Part shown: one piece after another, positions 11,158-21,999 of the stretch
Numbering within the stretch: the first letter of the stretch is position 1
Layout: each line of letters starts with the position of its first letter
From: Azolla caroliniana
Lineage: Eukaryota; Polypodiophyta
Length of the DNA stretch: 64,000 bases
Assembly (NCBI GenBank): GCA_043228905.1
Contig: JBHGNT010000002.1
Span: 2,914,001-2,978,000, forward strand
Direction of reading: 5' to 3'
Made by a program: the position numbers and the translations under genes
Notes under the pieces: model-generated
Database searches by the model: none
What the model saw: the letters and a program-made list of their open reading frames with translations, nothing else
Told to the model about the DNA's origin: nothing

Positions 11158-11611
11158 TTGTCATGGCGTAATGACATGATCTGGGTCATCTATGCTCTGT
11201 ATGAGCACGTTTATGGGTGCGTAAGATGCCTAGGTGGCCTATCCGATTGCTTCACCAACACCATTGGTGTAAAACAGGGTTGCCCCCTATCACCAACTCT
11301 TTTTGGGATCTACATTGATGAGATCACTGATTTTATTGCTTGTACGGGAGGCAACGGAGTAGCCATTGGGGGTACGCAAGTTCGTCTCTTACTCTACACA
11401 GACGACATCATCTTGCTCTCGGAGTCTGAACACAACCTACAAAAGCACCTTAATGCCCTAGATGACTTTTGCACACAACGAGGACTGATAGTGAATCTAG
11501 CGAAAACTAAAGTCCTTATCTTTCATACATCGTCTCAAGTTAGGAGTAAATGTCACCTAATCCTCTCTCATAAACCAGTTGAGGTAGTTGGATCATATGT
11601 ATATCTGGGAG
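11158..11611 (+). pseudogene. LINE reverse transcriptase fragment
   Basis: The translation contains the non-LTR RT landmarks GVKQGCPLSPTLFGIYIDEI and LLLYTDDIILLSES, where YTDD stands in for the usual YADD, followed by NLAKTKVLIF. It stops being LINE-like at 11611, where the hAT element begins. The short frame ending at 11616 is created by the first bases of the hAT. There is no credible ATG start because the 5' part is missing. Confidence 0.85.
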
Positions 11612-14600
11612 CATAGTTCCTAATATTCGTGTATGTCCAATTTAGTGGACGTACGCGAATGTTTGCGATATTCATTTGGTTTTTTTCGTTTTCTTTTTGG
11701 GGTTTTTTTGGGTTTTTCTTTTCTGAAGACTAGTTTTCATGACTGTTCATAACTGAGAGTTTGAAAGTCGAGAATTGAGAATGAGTAGTGCGGAGAAACT
11801 CGTGGGAATCAAATTTCTGTGAAGGATGAAACGAACAGGTTGCAACCTTCCATCAATTCTGATTCCCGATTCCTGATTCCTCAGTGCTTAGTGCTACTGT
11901 TCACTGCTCACCCGCCTACAACCCGCCGCCTTACCAAATTGTCCTGTTTGATTCTTCTTGGAAGCCTGAAGGCAAATTGTTGTTAAATTCATGCATTTCT
12001 AATGTCTATACAACTATTAAATCATGTGTTTCCAATGTCCATTGATCAATGATAGCATGAGATCAAAACCCTGAAACCCCTTTTTGGGAAAAAACCCCCT
12101 CAAAACCCTAACAAAAACGCAAGAACTCATAAAACACTAAATGGATTATGGAATTATGGATGTATGTATGTGCAAATCAGCTTTTATGTGAGGTTGTACA
12201 TACTACAAATGCATGTTTTTCTCAAATAATGGATGCAAGGGATAAGAAAACCTGACAGGCTGCCCTTCCCCGCCCCTTCACTACCCATTTTTTCGATTTT
12301 TTTAATTGAATAATTGAAAGAGGAAGAGAAACAACAGTTTGCATGATGCATCTTGGTCTTAGGTTTATCTTGCATGGGATTGAGAAGGTCTTAATGTGCT
12401 GAAAAGTGATACCTCTTGGCTGTATAGAATTTGTAATTATGTAGAGAATTTAACTAGTTGTTCACGTTTTTCATCTAAATATATGCCTTGAGGAGGAGGA
12501 TTAAAAACATGAAACTTTGGAGATAAAGAAGACTATATAGAATATGTGGATGAGCAAAGCTATTGTGTTGATGTAAATCCACAAACTCGGCTTTCCATTG
12601 CTAAAAATGATGGACAGAAGTAGTGTACATGTTGAAATGAAATTGAAAATTGTCCTTTGAATAGAGATAATCACCATTGAACCTTTTGGCTTTCTGCCAT
12701 AGAAATTCTTGATATTGAAATTTGAAACATAAAATAGAAAGTAACATAGAAAGTGACATAGAATGAATTACATAGAGTTAATGTTGCTCGAAATCGAATA
12801 GAACTTAATAAACTCCGAGAAGGAAAAACACTTCAAAAGGAAACAACTTAAATCAGAACAATGAATTAAGTGCTCGTTATACCAACTATGTGATTGTAGT
12901 TTTATTAAATCAATGTAATTGTAGTTTTCTTATATATTCATATCAACGTGATTGTAGTTTTATTAACGCACTTCCTAAATTGCTGATTTATACATCAATG
13001 TGATTGTAGTATGGGTAAACAAAAGAGCTTTGTATGGGACCACATTATTGTGGTGAAGAGAAACGACAAAGGAATGCATGTAAATGAATGCAAACATTGC
13101 AAGCATGTGTTTGTTGGTGGTCCACACAAAATTAAAGCTCATCTTTTGGGGCTAAAAGGACAAGGTGTGGATAAATGCTGCAATGTCACTAGAGCAATAA
13201 AAGATGAGATAAAAAAATTGATATCAGATGTTGATGCTCATGAAATTCCTAATGCTAATGAAAATTCTATTGCATAAAGTGAGAATAATGTGGATGTAAG
13301 TACATCTAATGCAAATGTTGTGTCATCTACTTGTGCATCTGTAATTGACATGTCATCTTCATCATGTAAGAAGAGGACAATTGAGAATAGTGGTGGATCC
13401 CTACAAATCTCTTGGCAAAAAAGTTTGAATAAAATTGCAAATGAATTAGTGAGAAGGTTCTTTTTTGTAGAGGATATTCCACAGCTTAAGCTTGATAGTT
13501 CATTTTTTCATGATATGGTTCAAGCATTTGCAAAGGCTGGTCCTTCATATAAGCCACCAAATTCTTTCCAATTGGGAAAGAGACACCTAGATGAAGAAGT
13601 AAAATATGTTAACATAAACTTTCATGCATTAAAGAGAAATGGAAAATATATGGATACACTATACTCAGTGATGGTTGGTCAGATACTAGAAATAGGCCAA
13701 TAATTAATGTTCTAGCTTCATCAATGTTTGTTCAGTGTTCTTGAGGTCCGTGGATACAAGTGGAGAATGTAAAACGGGGGAGTATATCTTTAATATTCTA
13801 AAAGCTACCATTCTTAAAATTGGCCCAACAAATGTTGTGCAAGTATGCATGGATAATGCATCAAATTGTGTGGCAGCGGGACATATGATAGAGAAAGAGT
13901 GGCCCATGATATTTTTTACTCGATGCATATGTCATTGCCTTGATTTGTTGTTTGAGGATATAGGAAAATGTGCTTGGGTTAATGATGCTTTGAGATTAGG
14001 TTTGAAGGTTACTATGTTCATCACAAGAAAGCTATATGTGCTTGCAATGTTTCACAAGTTTAGTAAAAAGGAATTGTTAAAGCCTTCTACTACTAGGTTT
14101 GCTTATAGTTTCATTGTGCTATCAAATTTGTTGGATGAGTGTATAATGGTTTAAGAAGAACGGTAGTTAGTGAAGAATGGTGTCAATGGAAGGGATCTAA
14201 AACGCAACAAGCAAAAGAAGTAGTTTCGATAATATTGAATGCTTCCTTTTGGTCAAATGTAAAGATGATAGTGGAAATATGCTCACCAATTTTAAAGGTG
14301 CTCCGATTGGCAGATAGAGAAGGTGCAACAATGGAGTTGATATATGAATGTACACGACGAATGATAGAAGAAATAAATAAAATGCAAGGAATCAATAACA
14401 TGTTGCTTGATGAAATTAGAGGATTATGCATGGATAGATGCAAAATGTTACATTCACCATTACATGCAATTGGATATCTCTTACATCCAATTTGGTGGGA
14501 AAATGCTCAAGTTTTTGATAATGTGGTGAATGCTAGTTGGATAGACACTATTATGTGATATGCAAATGGTGACATTAAGATGCAAGGTATTTTACTAGAT

Positions 14601-15390
14601 GAGTATCATGCTTATAAAACTAAAGAGAAGGGTATTTTTCAACTTCCACCTTCAAATGATCCTACTAGAATGAAAGTTGGTGTTAAGTGGTGGGAATTAT
14701 TTGGAGGAGAAACCCCAAATTTAAGTAAACTTGCAATTTGAGTGCTTTCTCAAGGTACATGTGCATCTCCATGTGAGAGAAATTGGAGTACCTTTTCATT
14801 GATACACACTAAGAGGAGAAATAGGTTGAGTCATGATTATATAGAGAAGCTAGTATACTTGCATACAAACCATCGCCTATTAAAGAAAGTCAAAGAAAGA
14901 GATTCAAGCCGTATAGAAGTGACTTTGGATATGATTAATAAAGAAGAGGAAGATTATAGGCTTTTACTATTGCAAAGACAACATGCAACTATGGTTAATG
15001 AGGATTTTGAAGATCATGATGATGATGGGCAAGATGTTAACATTGACAATGCAACTCAAGAGTAGGGAGATGAGATTAACTATTAGTACTATGAATTTAG
15101 AGCTAATTTCTAGGTTAATGTTCATGTTTGAACTTTGGATAAATTTTAGTTCATGTTTAGAACTTTGGATGCTACTTTGTTAGTTTTCAATGAATTTATG
15201 GTCTTGACTTTTGTCTATAAAAATCTTGTTTATTTTTTATTTTTCATATTAAAAAAAAAATAGAGTAATAAAAATAAAAATAAATATAGACGAATGGATT
15301 CAATCATACTTGGAGCCATTTCACGTATGAGTATGATACGGATATTCACGTATGAGTATGACAAGTTTGAGATGTATGGCTAGAACTATG
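11612..15390 (+). mobile_element. hAT DNA transposon, decayed, inserted in LINE RT
   Basis: The 3,779-bp element starts CATAGTTCCTA and ends TAGAACTATG, whose complement is CATAGTTCTA, giving short inverted ends. It is flanked by TCTGGGAG (11604-11611) and TTTGGGAG (15391-15398), an 8-bp target duplication with one mismatch, as expected for hAT. Inside is a BED-finger/hAT transposase on the plus strand. Removing the element and one copy of the duplication restores the LINE frame. About 1.4 kb of noncoding sequence lies before the transposase. Confidence 0.88.
13011..15065 (+). pseudogene. hAT transposase, broken
   Basis: Five consecutive reading frames together spell a plant hAT transposase. 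At 13011-13277 there is a BED zinc finger (MGKQKSFVWDHI, CKHCKHVF, KIKAHLLG). Around 13735-14154 lies the DUF659-like and catalytic-core region (VVQVCMDNASNCVAAG, FTRCICHCLDLLFEDIGK). At 14139-14558 is the middle region. At 14742-15065 is the C-terminal hAT dimerisation region (SPCERNWSTFSLIHTKRRNRL). In-frame stops and frameshifts separate the parts (for example at 13275, 13703, 14154, 14558 and 14741), so no functional enzyme is made. The ATG at 13011 is a convincing original start. Confidence 0.88.
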
Positions 15391-16740
15391 TTTGGGAGTC
15401 ACTTTTAGTGCTCGTTCAGATAAATTCTCAATGACCGAGGCAACCAAAGATAGGCTAACGAGAGGGTATGCATCCCTCTCACTCTTAGAGAGACAATGCC
15501 ACCAGGCATACTTTCAAGAGCCACAGACTAAGGGATGACTCTTCGACTCATTAGTGACCCCTTCCCTCATATATGCATCAATAGTATGGGCTCCAAGTCT
15601 ACCATCTTTCATGTGGACGCAATTAGAGAGACCTTTGGTGACGATGTTATCACGTCAACTCCGAAGCAAATCGACGATACCACATGACATGATTAGAGCA
15701 GAGTTGAGTTTGCCCCTGATGTTAGTAGAAGCACTTTTCCAATTGGTAGTTTTTATTCATCAAATACATAGCCAACCACAAAATAGGATATCTCGTCAAG
15801 AACTTGAGGAATCCCAATCCCTATATACGTCCAGATACACTAGCTCTTGGTATAACACTGTAGTGAGTTGGTTACTTGCAAATGGCATAGACGTTAATAA
15901 CCTACCTCCCCTTAAGTACAACCATGGGATTGATCAAACTTTAATATCTCATGAAGACTATAATAAAGTAATACGACAAGAAATATGGCAAATTTACACC
16001 TGATATAAATGAATCACCCCACGAGAGCCACTCCCATCTAAAATGTTGTACTATAAGGAACATTTTGTGCGCTTCTCTAAGTTAGGTTTTATTACACGAC
16101 CAAAACATCTAGATACATTCTTATCAAATGCACTAAGGGTGGCCATTGGGCAACTTAGGATATCATCTCACCGACTTGAGATTGAGAATGGTCGTGCTAA
16201 TATGGTCCCTAGAGAGGAAAGACTATGTAGGTTATATCACATAGAGATAGAGGATGAGTATCACTTTACATGCAAGTGTCCAACTTATGCCGAGATAAGG
16301 GCGAAATACCAAGACATACTAGGATGCTCTCCCACCCTCTCCAAACTATTAGATACCCCGGATATAAAGAGACTAATGACCAAAATATCTAGATACATTC
16401 TTATCAAATGCACTGAGGGTGGCCATGGGGCAACTTAGGATATCATCTCACCGACTTGAGATTGAGAATGGTCGTGCTAATAGGGTCCCTAGAGAGGAAA
16501 GACTATGTAGGTTATATCACATAGAGATAGAGGATGTGTATCACTTTATGTGCAAGTGTCCAACTTATGCCGAGATAAGGGCGAAATACCAAGACGTACT
16601 AGGACGCTCTCCCACCCTCTCCAAACTATTAGATACCCCGGATATAAAGAGACTAGGTAGGTATATCTTAGAGCTAAAACAACATAGAAGAATAAATTAC
16701 AAAGTGTTAACCATAACCCTTTTAATATCCACCAACATGT
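15391..16740 (+). pseudogene. LINE C-terminal region with zinc motif, partly duplicated
   Basis: Downstream of the hAT the LINE frame resumes with LGVTFSARSDKFSMTEATKDRL. It continues through PSLIYASIVWAPSLPSF to the end region CRLYHIEIEDEYHFTCKCPTYAEIR, a C/H-rich motif of the kind found at the C-terminus of non-LTR reverse transcriptase proteins. Several stops and frameshifts interrupt it (a TGA near 15536 and stops near 16001). The zinc-motif segment is present twice in tandem, 280 bp apart. Confidence 0.78.
16098..16656 (+). repeat. 280-bp tandem duplication inside LINE
   Basis: The sequence from about 16098 to 16377 is repeated from about 16378 to 16656 with a constant 280-bp offset and only a few substitutions (for example CCATTGGGC against CCATGGGGC). 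Each copy encodes the zinc motif RLCRLYHIEIED. Confidence 0.92.
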
Positions 16741-17673
16741 AAAGTCTAATGTAAATTTTCAGGAACAAGGGGAGACGATGAATATGGACACACCTACACT
16801 ACTCAACCTCTCTCTTGATGAAGCAGAAATGCAAAGACAACCAAATGCCCTTAGATGTTGGGCTTTAAAGCAACTCGGCGTGGAGTAGAAACTATTAAGA
16901 AGATAAGAGAACGTGAGCTACGACGCCTAGAAGCTATGGTAGAAGCTATGGTTGGGGTACCTTTTACATTGGGACCACGGGCCACATCCACATCGAAACC
17001 CTTTGACCTCCTACTTCTTTCCGAAAGACTTGGATGGAAATGAAACTAGGCTTAGTATAAAGCCATTTCTTTATAGAACATGTTTTTTTTACTAGAACTG
17101 TTTAGCTTAAGCTCTTTTTTCTTCTTTCGGTGAATGGGTAAATACCCCATTTTTGTTGTAAACCAAAGTCCCATGGGTTAATTTTGGTATTAGAAGACGT
17201 TAATATATCTTTCTTTCTTTCTTTCTTTCTTTCTCTAAGTCAAAATCTGCATTCTTGGTCAATTGTAAATTTCTTAATCACCAAGATTTGCTTACAACCT
17301 CCACGCGTACCCAATGAAAAACGTTTCAACCAATGTTGCACGCATCAGATTTAACCTTTGAGGGTGAAAATAGAATCTATTTGTTTATATGCCATCACAA
17401 TCGGTGCTAGGATCTATATACATCAAGGTGAGCTGATCTTTCCTCGAGTTAACTTTCGCAAATTTCATTCAATAGTGATGGGATAATATATATTGTAACT
17501 AAATAGAGTTATGTTGTACCATGCCATGTCTATCAATCTTGAGTTCATTGTGCATCGACAAGGTTTCGTTGCGTGAAAGATGTTTGCTACGATGGTCGTA
17601 GACTATGATCGACAAATCAACCGGCCGAAGCAATGTACATAATGCCCCACTAAAAGTATTCGTGGAGTTCAAA

Positions 17674-18270
17674 ATACATACATACATACATACATACATA
17701 CATACATACATACATACATACATACATACACACACACACATACACACATACACACATACACACATACACACATACATACATACATACATACATACATACA
17801 TACATACATACATACATACATACATACATACATACATACACACATACATACACACATACATACACACATACATACACACATACATACACACATACACACA
17901 CACATACACACATACACACATACACACATACACACATACACACATACACACACACACACACACATACATACATGATACACACACATACATGCATACACAC
18001 ATACATGCATACATACATACATGCATACATACATCCATCCATCCATCCATCCATCCATCCATACATACATACATACATACATACACACATACACACATAC
18101 ACACATACACACATACACACATACACACATACACACATACACACATACATACATGATACACACACAGACATGCAGACATACATACATACATACATACATA
18201 CATACATACATACATACATACACACACATACACACATACATAGAGACATAGAGACATACACACACACAAA
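17674..18270. repeat. Long (ACAT)n-based microsatellite, left of Mutator-like element
   Basis: This is about 600 bp of ACAT repeats with ACAC variants and a short ATCC block at about 18031-18062. Open frames on both strands here are pure repeat and not genes. Non-repeat interruptions (TGATACACACACAGACAT near 18154) recur in the right-hand array near 24351. Confidence 0.95.
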
Positions 18271-18426
18271 CGTGTCTATTATAACACAAATCATAAAGAG
18301 GGCTGGTGAGGGAATCACGGCCACAGATGGTGCAGGTTGCTCAGAGAAGGCGCATGCGATTTGCACCGTCGAATTTCGATAAGGAAGAAGGCGCGAAAAA
18401 TAAAGTTGTGCAGAGGTCGCCCAACC
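18271..18426 (+). repeat. MULE left terminal inverted repeat
   Basis: Pairs with 24176-24330 in inverted orientation at roughly 80 per cent identity by eye. It ends at the first GGTCGCCCAACC motif. Confidence 0.85.
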
Positions 18427-18740
18427 CTGTCAGAGGTTGCCCAACTGAAATATATTTTTAAAAGGGTCACCCAACCAACTCAATAAAAGATGCAGGTTGC
18501 CCAACCATTTATTTTTAAAACGGTTGGGTGACCAATTTAAGCAGGTTGCCCAATTGCTTTAGGGTTTATATTGAGTTGGTCACCCAACCAACTCAATAAA
18601 AGATGCATGTCGCCCAACCGTTTATTTTTAAAGCGGTTGGGTGTCCAGTTTAAGCAGGTTGCCCAACTGCTTTAGGGTTTATATTGAGTTGGTCACCCAA
18701 CCAACTCAATAAAAGATGAAGGTCGCCTAACTGATGACTA
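18415..18740 (+). repeat. 113-bp tandem repeats with GGTYGCCCAACC motifs
   Basis: Units begin GGTCACCCAACCAACTC at 18465, 18578 and 18691, exactly 113 bp apart, with the third partial. Each unit carries two or three forward copies of GGTYRCCCAACY and one inverted copy (for example GGTTGGGTGACC at 18522-18533). Further copies stand at 18415, 18435, 18720 and 19013. Dense subterminal motif arrays are typical of transposase-binding regions in plant DNA transposons. Confidence 0.85.
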
Positions 18741-19862
18741 TAAAAGCCTAAAACCTGTCATTATCTCTCATTTTTTCAAACGAGATTGACAAGTTTCTTT
18801 TGTCGGGAAAGAGTTGGGTGTCAGGTGGCTTGCAATCGACATACACAACAATCAATCTCCTCCATCACTATTCCCAGGTATGTACTAAACCCTATTACAT
18901 CACTTTTTTTGTTTTTTTTACATGTGGTAGGAATAGTTGAGGGATTAGGGTTTGGAGTAGTTGAGGGATTTTGTTTCTTCTTGAGGGATTACAATGATAA
19001 GTAGGTTGAGTTGGTCACCCAACCAACTCAATAAAATATGCAACTCAATAAAAGTTTATTCAATGATCTCTCTTTTTCATGTTTGTTTTTACAATAATCT
19101 CTCTCTTCTTAGCAGAAATATCTCTCTTTTTTTCATGTACTTCTGCAACAAATTTTGTATTCATAAATCTCTAATGTATTTCTTTATAAATCTCTAATTT
19201 GTTTTTGTTTATGTATTACTTTGTACACAATCTCAAGCATTCTGTATCAGAATATTGAGAGGATTCTAAGAAAAACAGGGATATTAACAATCTCTCCGTT
19301 CTTCACATTATTTTTTGTAATAATATTTCTCATCTTTCCATAATAATCTTTCTTTTCCATGTATGCGTTTTATGCACAATTCAATGGTTTTTCATCACGT
19401 CAGGGTACAATATCCATCATCCCTAATGTGAGCTATGATGATTTTTGCTTGTTTTTTGGGATTCAGTTTGCATTGCTAGAAACTTAGGTTATAGTTGAAA
19501 TTATAGAAAAATACTAGCCATTTTTGGGGGGATTTTAGGTTTCATTCGACATTGTTACAGCTTAGATAAATTTTGAAATTCGAATGAATGTAAAACTATT
19601 CATCTTTAGGGACTAGGGTCTCATCCTACATAAACTTAATCATGTAAAAAGTACTCATTTTATAGGACATTGGGATTTGAGTCTCATTCTTGCTTAATCT
19701 AATTATTGCAACATGATAAGTAGGATATAACATATGGGGAGATTTGGTAGTGAGGGATTAGGGTTTTGGGTTTCGGGTTTAATGATTTGCTTGCTTAAAC
19801 TTAATATTGTGTGTGTTTGAGTATTAAATTCAAAAAATGTTTGATTACTTGAATGGTGGTAG

Positions 19863-20911
19863 ATGGCTTCCAAGTCCAAGTACAAAGATTGGTGGGGTTT
19901 CGATAACAGTGACATATATCCAACTCAAGAGAGGTATATCACGAACCAATCTCCCCTAATATTGGTTTAGGGTTTGATGCATGTATGTTGACTCGTAATT
20001 TGTTAAAGGGTCTTCGTTAGAAGACATTGGCGAAGTTCGTCAGCTGACATGTGTACGAGTGGGGACAGAATGGATCAGACACCTGCACCTTAAATCAAGC
20101 CCATACATGCCATGGCAACAGTCGACCAAGATGCTCCTCCAAATGGTATGTGGATTTGGTGTCGTTGCAATATGTCAATCTTTATGCCAATCTTTATGTC
20201 AATCTTAAATATGTAACACATACAAAAGGAACAAATGCTCCTCACCCAGACTCGTTGTATAAGGTTGGAAGAGATGCAAATGGGAACAAGGCCCGTGTGT
20301 GTATCTATACTGAGTATTACCGCCTCTCGCCAAGGTGGTATCGCAAAAAAAGTGACTTGGAATCACATTTACGCAGGGAACATGGAATAGACATAGTCCT
20401 ACCACGAGGGATGCGTATAGAGGAGGAGGGTATTCCGGGGGCATGCTTTAATAGCTATGAGCGTCAGAGATCACTCAGAAGATTCATGGACCCTGAAATC
20501 AAGTACAATAGAAATCGGCAAACATATATCCGGAAGTTGAAGGTTAGGGTTGTTTCGAGGTACAACTCTATTCGTGTTGAACGTCTTGACACAGAGGTAG
20601 AGTTCATGGTGCGATTTATGGACAACGAGATGGCCATATACGACTCCAAAAAGGATGAGCGTTTGGAGATGTTGACGAAGAAGATAACATCCGGTTTGGA
20701 TTCTTATGTAAGTATGAGCGAGGATTTCATTTCAGATATGTGTTGGAGGGTTTATTGGCAAAATTCAGATAATAACATGTGTCTTATTGTGGTGAAACAA
20801 TGTAAAAAGGCGGGGATATCCACCCAACCGGAGGGTGTGGCCACGGATGTGGATGAGGCTCTAAACCCATCTGAGGGTGGTGTGTCCACTCCACTGAGAC
20901 GGAGACGATAG
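19863..20911 (+). CDS. Unrecognised MULE-internal gene, probably spliced
   Basis: A coding-like segment starts at ATG 19863 (MASKSKYKDWWGFDNSD) and reaches a possible donor AG|GTATAT at 19933. A second segment (about 20011-20145; EDIGEVRQLTCVRVGTEWIR) ends at a consensus donor ATG|GTATGT. A third, long segment ends with a stop at 20909-20911. The third contains KKSDLESHLRREHGID, which looks like the second half of a zinc finger, preceded by a single cysteine at VCIY. Exon boundaries are not all in phase, so the gene is either decayed or my boundaries are slightly wrong. I do not recognise a family. Its place inside the inverted ends suggests an element accessory gene or captured sequence. Confidence 0.4.
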
Positions 20912-21439
20912 AAGATGTCAGTCCAACGGAAGGAGGTCAAGTCAAACACTGATGTTTATTCCCTAACAACAGATTCAGATGATGCTGCACCGGATGTGGT
21001 CATAGTTCAAATTCAGCATGGCAAGGGCATAAGGTTATGGATCCAAACACCAAATAAACACTTTTCCAGGTAGGGTTTATGTGAAATATAAACCAGTATC
21101 CTACTAACTGACATGGGGTGTGATGTACCTACTCAAACTACATATTTCTATGCATTCAGGTACCAGGATTTGCACCTGCGACCGGTGGCCCCATATTGTA
21201 AAATTTGTGAATGTTGTTTTTGGCACAGATTTTGCTATAGAGCTGATGTTGTAACTATATTTTGGAATCCACACAAATTTTGTATAGCGAGAATCGACTC
21301 ATTGTATATCGCGATTACTTATTAATGGAAATGTTGTTTACAACAAGTGTTTATCTCAAGTTGATTTGTTGTTTTAAACCAATCACAAGTTGTGATCTAA
21401 AGTTGATTTGCTGTTTTAAACCAATCTTTGTTGTGATCT

Positions 21440-21600
21440 AAATATGGTCACCCAACCAGGTTGTCCAAACCTCTTAAAATTAATTCTATGTTGATATGGT
21501 TACCCAACCAGGTTGCCCAAACCTCATAATCCAGATCGCCCAACCTCTTTTAATATGGTCACCTAACCATAATCCAGGTCGCCCAGCCTGTTACCTAAAC
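21440..21600 (+). repeat. Internal cluster of GGTCRCCCAACC motifs
   Basis: At least six variants stand within 160 bp (for example 21446-21457, 21498-21509, 21511-21523, and near 21533, 21557 and 21577). This is the same motif as at the MULE ends but far from either terminus. Confidence 0.8.
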
Positions 21601-21714
21601 GGCCAAAAAAACGGTAATATTAACATGTAAATTAATCACATTTTAAGTCACATTAAACCCTTCATCGTCATTTTAATCAGAGTTGATTCCATCTCCAGTT
21701 AATTACCTTTTAAG

Positions 21715-21958
21715 ATCAGATTCAATTAATCACATTCTCTATCTTAATCAAGTTCTTATAATCACATTCTATGTCTTAATCACGTTCTTATAATCACATT
21801 CTCTATCTTAATAAGGTTCAATTAATCAGATTCTCTATCTTAATTAGGTTCAATTAATTACATTCTCTAGCTTAATCAGATTCTTATAATCACCGTCTCT
21901 ATCTTAATCATAATCTCTGTCTTAATCAAATTCACTTAATCACATTCTCTAGCTTAAA
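21715..21958 (+). repeat. Imperfect short tandem repeats (AATCACATTCTCTATCTT)
   Basis: About seven degenerate copies of a roughly 32-38-bp unit built on AATCACATTCTCTATCTTAATC run up to just before the transposase frame. Confidence 0.75.
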
Positions 21959-21999
21959 TTACCTCTGATTAATCACTACAAGAAAACCAAGTTGTCGAG

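Larger units (their letters stand above)
11150..17235 (+). mobile_element. Non-LTR retrotransposon (LINE), 5'-truncated, split by hAT
   Basis: The plus strand carries a reverse transcriptase fragment (to 11611), then after a 3.8-kb hAT insertion the downstream LINE protein (15391-16740). A 3' untranslated part ends in a CTTT repeat (about 17209-17235). The two coding halves join in frame over the hAT target duplication (YVYLG / LGVTF). A second copy of the same 3' end lies at 51530-51608, which supports 17235 as the true 3' end. Everything upstream of the RT core is missing. Confidence 0.85.

Noticed and set aside
17674-18270. CRISPR-like or satellite array
   Set aside because: Simple ACAT/ACAC microsatellite without unique spacers; plant context.
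17499-18382. Long open frames on both strands around the ACAT array
   Set aside because: They are translations of a four-base repeat (HTYI and MYVC runs).
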